Of a DNA stretch of 64,000 nt, positions 24,531 through 34,800 are shown piece by piece. Source of the DNA: Citrobacter koseri. Lineage in GTDB: Bacteria; Pseudomonadota; Gammaproteobacteria; Enterobacterales; Enterobacteriaceae. Numbering within the stretch: position 1 is the stretch's first letter; the number at the start of each line of letters is the position of its first letter. Under the pieces are notes generated by a model. That model was given only the letters and a program-made list of their open reading frames with translations. It did no database searches and was not told where the DNA came from. Where the stretch lies: NCBI GenBank assembly GCA_900446925.1, contig UAVY01000004.1, positions 186,001 to 250,000 on the forward strand, in the 5' to 3' direction. A program made the translations under genes and the position numbers.

Positions 24531-25391
24531 TTAACCCTGAAAACGTGCGCTGTACTCTCCCGGCGTCAGGCCAAACTGCCGGCGAAACAGGCGGCAAAAA
24601 TAGTCGCTGTCGTGATATCCGCAACGTTCCGCCACCTCGCTAATCGACAGATGGTACTTCTGCAAAATGATGCGCGCCTTCGCCATTCGCACCCAGCGAA
24701 CATACTCGACAAAACTCATGGTGCCGTGCTGGGTGAACAGTTTTGATAAGTGATTCGGCGTGATATTGAAAAACTGCGCCACGCTTTCCCGCGTCAGCGG
24801 CCGGGCGTAGTTGTCCTGCACCCAGTTGCACATACTGTGATAGAGAAATTCCGAGCGCGGGCGGCGTGAGTCCGGGCGAGTATTGACCACGCTACGGCAC
24901 AGATGCAGCAGGCTGAGAACCAGAGGCTGAATAATATCCTGCGCCTGAGGCGAGCGGCTCAGATGGGTCAGAGCCGTGAGCATGGCTTCCCCTTCACCAC
25001 GCTGCTGGTGCGCTAACTCAATGCGTCGCACCGGGCGTAACAGGGAAGCGGTACGGTTATCGTAAAACGATAATCCTAACCAGGCCGGGGCAAACACCAG
25101 ACTTAACAGCATCACCGGTTTATCGCTACCGGGCAGGTTTGCCGCCCTGGCGGGGATGAACAGCATCTCCCCCTCCGTCAGGGCGTGCTGTTTTTTTTCG
25201 AGCAGGTTGCCGTATTCTCCGCGCAATACGATGTCGAGACGCGGTAAATCAATACACAGGCTGCCTGTGGGGAGAGCGGTATGTTGCGTGGCAAACCAGA
25301 CGCGTCCCAGTCGCTGCGGGTTTAACACCAGGCCGCTGAACAGATCGGCAAAAAACTGTTGGTCTGCGGGCAAGCCTGGTTCTTTCATCAC
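24531..25391 (-). CDS. ypdC: AraC-family regulator YpdC
   Basis: Intact 286-residue regulator. A cupin-like N-terminal sensor region precedes two AraC helix-turn-helix units near the C-terminus (RESVAQFFNITPNHLSKLF, then ISEVAERCGYHDSDYFCRLF, RRQFGLTPGEY). Its ligand and targets are unknown. It lies 11 bp downstream of ypdB on the same strand, so ypdA-ypdB-ypdC look like one transcript facing the fry genes. Two adjacent ATG codons allow a start at 25391 or 25388. Confidence 0.9.
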   Translation of the reverse strand: MMKEPGLPADQQFFADLFSGLVLNPQRLGRVWFATQHTALPTGSLCIDLPRLDIVLRGEYGNLLEKKQHALTEGEMLFIPARAANLPGSDKPVMLLSLVFAPAWLGLSFYDNRTASLLRPVRRIELAHQQRGEGEAMLTALTHLSRSPQAQDIIQPLVLSLLHLCRSVVNTRPDSRRPRSEFLYHSMCNWVQDNYARPLTRESVAQFFNITPNHLSKLFTQHGTMSFVEYVRWVRMAKARIILQKYHLSISEVAERCGYHDSDYFCRLFRRQFGLTPGEYSARFQG

Positions 25392-25402
25392 CTAATCCTG
25401 CG

Positions 25403-26137
25403 TCATAAATGCATTAACTGCCTGAACTCTTTCACTTTACTCCGACTGACCGGGATTTCAAATTCCAGATCTTTGAGCCGCAGGATGTACGTGTTGTTAA
25501 ACCAGGGTTCGATTTCGCGGATCTTGTTCAAATTCACACAAAACGAGCGGTGGCAGCGAAAGAAATGCGACGCTGGCAGTTTGCTGCAAAACTCGGTGAT
25601 ATTCATCGGCATGACATACGACTCCCGTCGCGTGTAGACAAACGTCATCTTTTCATGCGCTTCCGCGTAATAGATATCGTTGATCGGCGTGACGATAATG
25701 CGCTCATCTTTAATCAGATTGATGGTGTCGTTTTCACGGGCGACAGGGCTGCCGGGAACGGCGACGACCTGCTGCTGTTGCCAGGCGGCCTCCAGCTTTT
25801 GCAGCATCCCCACGATGCGTGATTCCTGGTACGGCTTCAGTATGTAGTCAAATGCTTCCAGTTCAAACGCCTCTACCGCGTGCTCTTTCCATGCGGTAAT
25901 AAACACAATAAACGGCTTATGGGCGAACTGGCTGATGTTTTGCGCCAGCAGTACGCCATCCAGCGAGGGAATATTGATGTCCAGAAAAATGGCGTCAACG
26001 CGGTTATGCTGTAGAAATTTGAGCACGTCCAGACCGTCGTCAAACGTACCGACAATCTCCATCTGGCTATGCTCTTTTATCAGCCAGCTTAATTCTTGCT
26101 GGGCCAGGAATTCATCTTCAACGATGATGACTTTCAC
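25403..26137 (-). CDS. ypdB: LytTR-type response regulator YpdB
   Basis: Intact 244-residue response regulator. The receiver domain has acidic residues EDE at the N-terminus, phospho-acceptor Asp in DAIFLDINIPSLDG, and Lys in DYILKPYQ. The C-terminal LytTR DNA-binding domain has HFFRCHRSFCVNLNKI and FEIPVSRSKVKEFRQ. In E. coli YpdA/YpdB responds to extracellular pyruvate and induces yhjX. Its start is 14 bp after the ypdA stop. Confidence 0.95.
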   Translation of the reverse strand: MKVIIVEDEFLAQQELSWLIKEHSQMEIVGTFDDGLDVLKFLQHNRVDAIFLDINIPSLDGVLLAQNISQFAHKPFIVFITAWKEHAVEAFELEAFDYILKPYQESRIVGMLQKLEAAWQQQQVVAVPGSPVARENDTINLIKDERIIVTPINDIYYAEAHEKMTFVYTRRESYVMPMNITEFCSKLPASHFFRCHRSFCVNLNKIREIEPWFNNTYILRLKDLEFEIPVSRSKVKEFRQLMHL

Positions 26138-26151
26138 TACTCATCTCCGGG

Positions 26152-27849
26152 TTAAAGCAATAACGTTGCCGGTGCGGCGGCAGGGGAGCGCTGATTGGGA
26201 ACATAAAAGGCGATTTCGGTGCCCGGTTCCAGACGGCGGATGTGCAGCCCTTCACCGTATAACAGCTTAACGCGATGATGGACATTCAGCAGGCCGATTT
26301 TATTTCCCGGCATTTCATTCGCTTCCACCCGCTCAATTACTTTAGGATCAATACCGTGGCCGGTATCCCTGACGGCGATTCGCACACGGTTGCCGCATTC
26401 GGCGACGCTGATGGTCACTACGCCTTTTCCTTTACAGGGTTGAATGCCGTGGACGATTGCATTCTCTACCAGCGGCTGAATAAGCAGGCTGGGAATGCAG
26501 CAGTTCACCTCTTCATCAATATCATAAATGACGGTCAGCTTGTCGCCAAAACGAGCCTGCTCAATGGCGATGTAGTCCTTGATTTGATACAGCTCCTTTT
26601 TGATATCAATTTGCTCATCATCTTTTAATTCAATGTTATAGCGCAGATAGCGTGACAGATTAAAAATGAGCTGGCGTGCGGTGTCCGGGTTGAGCCGAAT
26701 GGATGACGAAATGGCGTTCAGCGCATTAAACAGGAAATGGGGATTAATTTTACTTTGCAGCGCTCGCAGCTCTGCCTTATTTGCCATTTCCCGCAGTTGC
26801 TCCGCGCGGGACACTTCCAGTTGGGTGGAGATAATCTGCGACAGGCCGATCGCCATCTCTTGCAGGGAAGAGGTGATCTGATGCGCGTGGCAGTAGTAGA
26901 TTTTTAGCGTCCCGGTCACCACGCCCTTTTCCCATAATGGGATGACCAGCATTGAGTGTATTTCCGGCGTGCGGTGCGCTTCATCATTGTTTTTAATGAT
27001 GATTTTCCCGTAATTGATGGCCTGTTGCGTGGTCGGGCTGACAAAATCATCGTTATTGCGGTAGTTGGTTTCCCCCACGCCGACATAGGCCAGAACGTGT
27101 TCGGTATTAGTGATTGCTACCGCGTCGGCATGGATATCATGACGGATGATTTCGCACACCTGGCGGAGTGATTCGCTGTTGACCTGGCGAAAGAGCGGCA
27201 ACGTTTTGTTAGCGATATCCAGCGCCAGCTTGGCCTGCCGCGCGGCGCTGGCCTCTTTCTCGCCCTCCACGCTTTGAACCAGCAGCACGATAAAACCGAT
27301 ACATACGCTGCCGAGGATCATCGGGATACCGATTTTGGACACGATATCTACGCCCAGCGCGATGGTCGGCGCCCAGACAATGACCAGAATCATGGTCAAG
27401 GTTTCACAAAGCATCCCGCCCAAAATACCCACGCGCCAGTGCTGTGCTTTTGGGATTTTCCGGTTTATCCAGCCCGCGATACATCCCGCCAGAATACTGG
27501 TGACAAAGCACGGTACGGCAGTGACCCCGCCAATATCGATAAGGTAGCGGTGAATACCGGCGATCACACCCGTAATGATCCCGACCCACGGGCCAAACAA
27601 AATGCCCCCGGACATCACGGCGATGATGCGAACATTCACCAGCGAGCCTTCGACCGGTACGCCGGACCAGGTGCTGAACAGGGCGAACATCGAGAAAATC
27701 GCGGTAACGGCGAGCAGCTCTTTCGGGGAGTGCGCTGACTTATGCAACAGTTCGCGAAACAGGCGGATACGGATGAGGAAAAACAGACAGAACAGCATTA
27801 GCGCTGCCCGGTCAAATACCGCCAGCAGCATGTTGAATATTTCGTGCAC
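26152..27849 (-). CDS. ypdA: LytS-type sensor histidine kinase YpdA
   Basis: Membrane sensor kinase of the LytS/BtsS family, with five or six N-terminal helices (5TM-5TMR_LYT domain; [30 protein letters not shown]), a GAF domain and a His_kinase/HATPase module. The phospho-acceptor His is in [16 protein letters not shown] and the ATP N-box in [14 protein letters not shown] place the start at the GTG at 27849 ([14 protein letters not shown]), as in E. coli, giving 565 residues. An ATG 48 bp upstream would add an unsupported tail. The gene is intact. Confidence 0.92.
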   Translation of the reverse strand: MHEIFNMLLAVFDRAALMLFCLFFLIRIRLFRELLHKSAHSPKELLAVTAIFSMFALFSTWSGVPVEGSLVNVRIIAVMSGGILFGPWVGIITGVIAGIHRYLIDIGGVTAVPCFVTSILAGCIAGWINRKIPKAQHWRVGILGGMLCETLTMILVIVWAPTIALGVDIVSKIGIPMILGSVCIGFIVLLVQSVEGEKEASAARQAKLALDIANKTLPLFRQVNSESLRQVCEIIRHDIHADAVAITNTEHVLAYVGVGETNYRNNDDFVSPTTQQAINYGKIIIKNNDEAHRTPEIHSMLVIPLWEKGVVTGTLKIYYCHAHQITSSLQEMAIGLSQIISTQLEVSRAEQLREMANKAELRALQSKINPHFLFNALNAISSSIRLNPDTARQLIFNLSRYLRYNIELKDDEQIDIKKELYQIKDYIAIEQARFGDKLTVIYDIDEEVNCCIPSLLIQPLVENAIVHGIQPCKGKGVVTISVAECGNRVRIAVRDTGHGIDPKVIERVEANEMPGNKIGLLNVHHRVKLLYGEGLHIRRLEPGTEIAFYVPNQRSPAAAPATLLL

Positions 27850-28238
27850 GGGTGACTCTTGTGACTGGGTTAAACCACTATGATAGGTAACCCGCACCCA
27901 TATGACCAGCCCGCTGATGCGGCGCTGTTAATGAGGAAAAACCATAATATTAAAAGGGGATTGATCTTTTGTTAGAGAAATGACAAGACCTCACCAGGAT
28001 GAGGAACGCCTTAAGGTAATTTTATTGATATCAAAATGTTAATTAATTGATGGTTGTTATGGGCGGTATTTTGCTGAGTATTCCCGTTTTCTTTTTAGTA
28101 TTCCCCTTTTAAGCCGATGAAAAATATTTTCGTTTGCCTCTCGACAGGAGGATTTTTTTCAGGCTATTTTCTAAGCATGCCACGGTCGTGGCAGCGTCGC
28201 TCGGACGGTCCGGGCGCTAACGTGAATCTGAGGATACT
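27850..28238. promoter_or_regulatory. Divergent ypdA/alaC intergenic region
   Basis: A 389-bp gene-free region. The ypdA-proximal part is AT-rich. Near alaC lie two inverted repeats: TGCCACG-GT-CGTGGCA at about 28178-28193 and CGGAC/GTCCG around 28203. A CCTC/GAGG hairpin followed by seven T is at about 28137-28158. These could be an operator and an attenuator-like element in the alaC leader, but I have no direct assignment. Confidence 0.4.
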
Positions 28239-29477
28239 ATGGCTGATACCCGCCCTGAACGTCGCTTTACGCGTATTGATCGTCTCCCTCCCTACGTTTT
28301 TAACATTACCGCTGAGCTGAAGATGGCTGCGCGTCGGCGTGGCGAAGATATTATCGACTTCAGTATGGGGAACCCGGATGGGGCAACGCCTCCTCATATC
28401 GTCGAGAAACTCTGTACGGTGGCTCAACGCCCGGATACGCATGGTTACTCGACCTCACGCGGTATCCCGCGTTTACGCCGGGCGATCTCCCGCTGGTATC
28501 AGGAACGTTACGACGTGGATATCGATCCAGAAACGGAAGCGATCGTCACTATTGGTTCGAAAGAAGGGTTAGCGCACCTGATGCTGGCAACCCTCGATCA
28601 TGGCGATACCGTGCTGGTGCCGAACCCCAGTTATCCCATCCATATTTATGGCGCCGTCATCGCTGGCGCGCAGGTACGTTCGGTTCCGCTGGTGGAAGGC
28701 GTGGATTTCTTCAACGAGCTGGAACGCGCGATCCGTGAAAGCTACCCGAAACCGAAGATGATGATTCTTGGTTTCCCTTCCAACCCGACGGCACAGTGCG
28801 TTGAGTTAGAATTCTTCGAAAAAGTGGTTGCGCTGGCCAAACGCTACGACGTGCTGGTGGTTCACGATCTGGCCTATGCCGATATCGTATATGACGGTTG
28901 GAAAGCGCCGTCAATTATGCAGGTGCCGGGCGCGCGCGACGTGGCGGTGGAGTTTTTCACCCTGTCGAAAAGTTACAACATGGCGGGCTGGCGCATTGGC
29001 TTTATGGTGGGCAATCAGACGTTAGTCAGCGCGCTGTCGCGGATTAAGAGCTACCACGACTACGGAACCTTCACGCCGTTACAGGTGGCGGCGATTGCCG
29101 CGCTGGAAGGCGATCAACAGTGCGTGCGTGATATCGCTGAGCAGTATAAACGTCGCCGCGACGTACTGGTGAAAGGCTTGCATGAAGCCGGATGGATGGT
29201 CGAAATGCCAAAAGCCTCGATGTATGTCTGGGCAAAAATACCGGAGCAGTACGCGGCAATGGGGTCGCTGGAATTTGCGAAAAAGCTGCTCAACGACGCC
29301 AAAGTGTGCGTGTCGCCGGGGATCGGTTTCGGCGACTACGGCGACACCCATGTGCGTTTCGCGCTGATAGAAAACCGGGATCGTATACGTCAGGCGATCA
29401 GAGGCATTAAGACCATGTTCCGCGCAGATGGCCTGCTGCCTGCGGGGGCGAAATCGGTAACAGAAGGTACCGAGTAG
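28239..29477 (+). CDS. alaC: Glutamate-pyruvate (alanine) aminotransferase AlaC
   Basis: PLP-dependent class I/II aminotransferase forming alanine from pyruvate and glutamate. It is intact at 412 residues. Motifs are [30 protein letters not shown], the Schiff-base Lys in [18 protein letters not shown] and the C-terminal substrate Arg in [14 protein letters not shown]. The ATG at 28239 follows TGAGGAT. It is divergent from ypdA and followed by a terminator. Confidence 0.96.
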   Translation: MADTRPERRFTRIDRLPPYVFNITAELKMAARRRGEDIIDFSMGNPDGATPPHIVEKLCTVAQRPDTHGYSTSRGIPRLRRAISRWYQERYDVDIDPETEAIVTIGSKEGLAHLMLATLDHGDTVLVPNPSYPIHIYGAVIAGAQVRSVPLVEGVDFFNELERAIRESYPKPKMMILGFPSNPTAQCVELEFFEKVVALAKRYDVLVVHDLAYADIVYDGWKAPSIMQVPGARDVAVEFFTLSKSYNMAGWRIGFMVGNQTLVSALSRIKSYHDYGTFTPLQVAAIAALEGDQQCVRDIAEQYKRRRDVLVKGLHEAGWMVEMPKASMYVWAKIPEQYAAMGSLEFAKKLLNDAKVCVSPGIGFGDYGDTHVRFALIENRDRIRQAIRGIKTMFRADGLLPAGAKSVTEGTE

Positions 29478-29483
29478 AAAAGC

Positions 29484-29512
29484 AAACAGGAGCCATCTGG
29501 CTCCTGTTTTTT
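29484..29512 (+). terminator. alaC terminator
   Basis: AACAGGAGCCATCTGGCTCC and TGTTTTTT: a nine-base stem with a short loop and T run. Confidence 0.88.
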
Positions 29513-29528
29513 GCTGCATCTTTTCAAT

Positions 29529-29600
29529 TTAGATCATCAGGGCAAAAGTACCGGCCCAAACGATGACCATAAATGAAATGCCCATAAAGAAATATTTCAC
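29529..29600 (-). CDS. ypdK: Tiny membrane protein YpdK
   Basis: A 23-residue hydrophobic peptide translated from GTG at 29600 to TAA at 29529. It begins MKYFFMGISFMVIVW and ends AGTFALMI, a single transmembrane helix. I recognise it as identical, or nearly so, to E. coli YpdK, which also lies between alaC and lpxP. GGAGAG about nine bases upstream serves as ribosome site. An overlapping ATG in another frame gives a less hydrophobic product. Function unknown. Confidence 0.85.
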   Translation of the reverse strand: MKYFFMGISFMVIVWAGTFALMI

Positions 29601-29978
29601 GTTTCATCTCTCCGCGTCGCTTTAAGCACGCCTAAATGAACTTAAATTTACCTGTGTATAGAGAGCTGGTGCCCGCCAGAATGAGATTGAGAATGTTCTC
29701 CGTCTTTCTTGTGGCATCACCTCAGAATTCTGTGCGTTATTGCTCCAGACGGCGCTAATGTACGCCTAAAAATGAGGCGAGACAAGAGGCATTTTTTTAT
29801 TTACTTTTAGTAACTTACAACTGTCGTGATTCGGCGACAGTTTAATTTCTGACGGTAATAAATTGCTATTCAGCGACGCTATTGCTGTTCAGAAAAAGTC
29901 ACATAAAAACCAGATGGTTAACAGGGATATTGGAAGGAAAGATAGCGCCGGGCAATAAAAAAGGCCTTGCGGCCTTTT
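29601..29978. other. Gene-free stretch between ypdK and lpxP
   Basis: 378 bp with no convincing coding region. It would hold the ypdK promoter and, at its right end, the lpxP terminator. A weak hairpin with a T tract lies at about 29768-29800 (AATGAGGCGAGACAAGAGGC followed by T). I see nothing else to assign. Confidence 0.5.
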
Positions 29979-29981
29979 TTA
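29956..29981 (-). terminator. lpxP terminator
   Basis: On the minus strand AAAAAAGGCCGCAAGGCC is followed by six T; it overlaps the last codon of lpxP. Confidence 0.85.
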
Positions 29982-30899
29982 AACATACAACGATGCTTCC
30001 CCTAAAGGGCGCGTTTTGAAACGACGATGGATCCAGAGATATTGCTCAGGTGCGCGCATAATCTCTTTCTCAATAATCTTGTTCATATAGGCTGCCGCCT
30101 GGTTCTCTTCTTCCGGGTAGCCTTCCATTTCTGGCGTGATGTACAGACGATAACCTGAGTTATCACCTTTTCTGATCATGGTGACGGTCAGCATCGCTGC
30201 GCCGGAAAGGCGGGATAACACATAGGTGCCGTTAGTCGTTGCGACGTCTTTGACCGCGAAGAAGGGGGCAAATGAACTGCCTTTACGGCCGTAATTCCTG
30301 ATCCGGGCGAACCATACGGCTTCACCTTTTTTTCAGCGCGCCGACGATGCGCGCAGATTGTTGCGCCCAATCATCGCTTTATTTGAACGCATGCGACCCC
30401 GCGTCTGAACCCACTCCATCAGCGAGTTATTGTGCGGGCGGTATGTCGCCATCATCGGCTGGCACAGCCCCATGACCCGACCGCCTAATTCCAGCGACAT
30501 AAAGTGGACGCCAACGACCATCACACCGCGTTTTTGCGCTTGCGCCTGCATGAGGTTATCCAGACCGTCCACATCAAACCATTTACGTACCCGCTTATCA
30601 GGCCAGAACCACGCCATACCTGTTTCAATAAGTGCCATTCCGAGGGAGTGGAAGTTCTCCACTATCATCTTTTCCCTTTCTTCCGGCATCAGATTGGGGA
30701 AGCAAAGCTCAAGATTCTTACGGGCGATGGATTCGCGACGTTTCAGAAAGGGACGGGCAAGTCTGCCGGTTCGCGTACCCAGGAAGCGTAAAACGGGGTA
30801 GGGAAGCAGCACCAGTAACCAGAGTACAGTAAGACCAAACCAGGTAAGCCAGTAGCGCGGGTGCAGTAGCGCACGAGAAAATTTGCATTGTGGGAACAT
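29979..30899 (-). CDS. lpxP: Palmitoleoyl acyltransferase LpxP (Ddg)
   Basis: Cold-induced lipid A acyltransferase of the LpxL/HtrB family, anchored in the inner membrane by an N-terminal helix (WFGLTVLWLLVLLPYPVLRF). The catalytic HX4D/E motif is seen as VHFMSLE in GVMVVGVHFMSLELGGRV. Further blocks are YRPHNNSLMEW and RAPEQYLWIHRRFKTRP. Four indels at about 30300-30345 (two missing and two extra bases) break the frame but cancel, so total length is exactly 306 codons plus stop. In E. coli expression rises below about 12-15 degrees C. Confidence 0.92.
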
Positions 30900-31817
30900 A
30901 AATACCCTCTGTTGATACGAACAATATGTATCGCAGAAGATTCATTGTCCGCAGCGGTACACTCACGATAGTTAGGCCATCATGTACGACAATGGTTCCT
31001 GTAAAGAGTGTAAAGCTTAGTCAGGACAAAACCACGAGGGGCATGAATGCTTGGACAACTAATGTACCACCGGGGGATTAATATCAGCCAGAAATTATTA
31101 ATTAAGATGCGTAAATATTTTTTGATGGGGGTGGTTTTGTTATTAATTTATTGTTTTTAAATGGTTTTTTATGTGTGTACACATGTTCGTTTTCCCTGAA
31201 AAGCCGCTTCTGGCCGGTAAGCCTGTCAGAGTCTGACGCTTCTGAATGTGATAACAATTGCTTTAAATATTCTCATTGATGGAAGCATTTAATTAAATGA
31301 GTTAACAAAGGATATTTTAAATCAAAAAACAGCGATTTTAAGAATAATCTTAACTAAATAAAAACATGTTTTATATCAATTAGATAACAAATTAAGACAT
31401 TAAATAATCGATGTTCAGATTACCCCATCAAATAAATCTTTTCCACCTTAAAAAAACAATAATAAACATAAAAAATATAAGTCAGGTAATTAATTATACC
31501 TATATAAATCATGTGGTTAAAAAGGAAATATCGGTTTTTTCTATGATTTTTATTTTCCTGCATTGATCGCTATGAACGATCATCATTTGAATTTTAATAG
31601 TTAGCGCCTATCAAAATTAACTATACGATCGTTGTAATCGATCAATGTTTGTTGCTTGTGATAAACTCGCCACGTTCTGAGAAGTATTGGTTGTTTAACG
31701 ATTTGGATTTCTTGTCTGGCAAGAAATCGATATTTGCTAGTCGATGCGTTGGGGCGAATGGTGTCTTTTTAATGTTTTGCCACGTATCAATGCGGCGTTT
31801 TGAATAATGGTAAAATT
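30900..31817. other. AT-rich 918-bp gene-free region upstream of the autotransporter
   Basis: No convincing gene on either strand. The region is strikingly rich in A/T from about 31070 to 31800, unlike the flanking core genes. It contains a perfect TGTGTACACA palindrome near 31170 and repeated GATCG words around 31555-31650 (GATCGCTATGAACGATC, ACGATCGTTG, ATCGATC). I read it as the left edge of the accessory island and the autotransporter promoter region, likely bound by H-NS. Confidence 0.55.
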
Positions 31818-34800
31818 ATGAATAAAGTGTTTAAAGTCATCTGGAACTCCAGGCTGAATATATTTGTCGTGGCATCTGAATTAGCGCGTGGTTATTGTAA
31901 AAGCACGGCCGGGAGCACCAGTTTTGGCAGTCTTTTAAAATACCCATTAATGAGTGCGCTGGCTGTTTCGATTTCGTGTATTTTAACGACTGGCACATTC
32001 GCCGCCGATTTACAGGTTTATGATTTCTCTCCTCAGGATCCGTTTGAAGAGATTATTTCTGGTTCCACGCATTTGACAGGCGGTTTTTCTGGAATACAGC
32101 GAGGAGAAACAGGATATACCTGGACAACGCTTGGTCAGGCCAGAGAGGATGGGTTAATTACTGGCGATTCCGGGCAATGGGTGGATAAAGATATCTTCCG
32201 TATGGGCTCGCAGACCAAATCTATAAATTACACCGACCCCGTTACCGGTAGCACGGTAACGATGAAAGTTTATGATAACAATGATATGCAGACCGAAGCG
32301 GCCAAAGATTTCCGGGTTGTCGTTTCTCAACCCGTCGGAAAAGATGGTCAGTATGTCGATCGTAATTTGTATCAGGTTGGGGCGGGCGCTTCTCTTGATG
32401 TCGATGTCGGTCAGAAAACGGGGAATTGGGTCGGTGCTGCGGATAACCAGTTCAACGTTATCATGAAAAGTTCGGTAAATACGCAAAACTTATCGTCTGC
32501 TTATCATGTCACTAATGGCGGCAGCCTTAACTACCAGTCTAAAACAGTCGTTCAACTGGGGAATAGTGATAACAATATAAAAGACGCCAGCAATGCACTG
32601 GCATGGATGACGGCGGCTGATTTTGTTGGTGAGTTTGACAGCGTTATTGGTAAGCAGAATATTACCAACATTGATGAGTTCAAGGCGTATAACGATGCGT
32701 TGATTCAGGCGCTCCAGGATGGGCAAATTCAGCTAACGGAGGCGCAATATGCTGATGAACTGAATAAAGCCAGGGATACCTCACTGCACGGGATCTTCGC
32801 TGATACGGGGAGTATTGCGGCTGATGATGCCATCAGAGCCTTTGTTAACAGGGATGCGGTATCCTATATTCATGGCGTGGGCAGCGGCACCAATGTGGTT
32901 ATCGATAAGGATGCCAACATTCAGTTAGTGGGATCGGATGCTACGGTTGTTAACCTGGAAAATGGCGCCAGACTGACAAACAACGGCACCCTTGGTACCG
33001 CAGGTAATACTTATCGCGGCGCTTATATCATTGCTGCGAGAAATACGTCTTTTGTTGATAACAACGGCGTTATTGATGCGGGCACGAACCCCGAAATGGC
33101 GGATTTTTTCTCAAGTGGGGCGGCGGGCGTAGCGCAAGGTGCGCATACTGCCATTCTGGCTAATGGTTCCTCTGTAATTAATAACAACAGCAGCGGCGTG
33201 ATAAATGTTGCGGCCAGAGGTAACTATTATGGTAATACCGGCGTGTTGATGAGCGGTAATGCCACGCTTAATAATGATGGTGCTATTAATATTGCAGCGA
33301 GTAATGAGGCGAACAGTATATTAGGTAATGGTGCCAATATCGGCGTCGTTACCCAACAAAACACCACCTTTAATAACCGGGGCACATTGTATATTGGTCG
33401 CCTGGCGCAGCGTGCACCTGATGATGCAAACACGGATATCGCGATCAAGCAGCAGTCAATTGGGGTTCATCTGTACGGTAATGGTACTTATAACGGTTCC
33501 GATACTTCACAGATTATTATTGGCAGTAAAGTCCAGAATGCGACAGCGATTGATGTTGGCGGGAATGCAACTCTCGATCAAAAAGGGAGCATTAATATCA
33601 ATGGTGCTGTAACCGGGGAGTCCGTTTCTTCGAATATTGGTATTATTGCACGCGCAGGAACCCAGGCCGCTAAAGTCGTTCATGATGGCATCATTAATCT
33701 GAACGGCCTGAACAGTACCGGGATACAGGTGCTGGAAAATGGTCAGATAACCAGTTCGGGCACGATTAATATTAATGGTGGACTGGACCCAGTAACCCAC
33801 TATGCCAACTATGGTATTTACGTCCAGGGTGAAAAGGCGCTGGCAATATTGTCTGGCACCGTAAATTTAAGTGGCGATGGCGCTATTGGGGTTCATGCGC
33901 GTGATAAAGGTGAAATTGATGTTACCGAGAATGGTACTGTCAATTTCAAAGATGGCGTTAATCAGACGGGCTATTATATTTTTGGCGCGGGTTCTACTAT
34001 CAAAAACGCGGCCTCCAGCGTTCAGGACGCGTCAACCCAGAATGCCACGCTGTACCGCGTTGACGGAGGCGCCAGCTTCTATGGTTCTGCCGATAGCTCA
34101 GCGCAGCTAAACGCTTCTGGTGATGGCGCAACGATTATTCGGACAACCGGTGCTGGTAGCCACTTTGATTCCGGTAAACTTGCTCTTAGCGTCACGGGGA
34201 CAGGAGCGACGGGCATCCGAATTGAAGGAGGCGCGACGGGCGAAATTACCTCGGATGCGGTTATTGTCAGGGTGGCCGGGAAAGATACCACTGCCGGCAT
34301 TGTTGATGGTAACTATTACAACCTTGATGGCTCCGTTAATGATGCGCAAAAAGGTGACTCCGTATTAACCAGTTATGCGGTGCTGGAGACAGCAAACACG
34401 GCAGACGGCGCATTTGGCTACATCGCCAGAAATGGCGGCCGTCTGATCCATGAAGGCTCGATTAATTTCACGGCTGACAACAGTACCGGGATACTGGTGG
34501 ATGGCGGGATCCTGGAAAACCATTCTGATGTCACTGTGAATGGCGTGGCGGTTAATATTCAGGGCGCTAACTCAGAGGTGACCAACAGTGGCGTGGTGAC
34601 CGCAACGGATGGCCAGGCTGCCTATCTGGTTGGGAACAACGCCACGCTGGCGCTGAATGGTAACGGTGAAACCCGGGCGGCGGGCACCGCTCACGGGATC
34701 TTACTGGATACTGGCGCGAAAGGCCTGACGGTTGATGGTGCGACTATCACAATGGATAGCGCTGGTAGCGGCAACGCAATTGAAAACAAAGCCGCGATTA

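Noticed and set aside
27274..27738. A 154-codon plus-strand open frame opposite ypdA
   Set aside because: Shadow of the intact ypdA gene, with low-complexity composition and no ribosome site.
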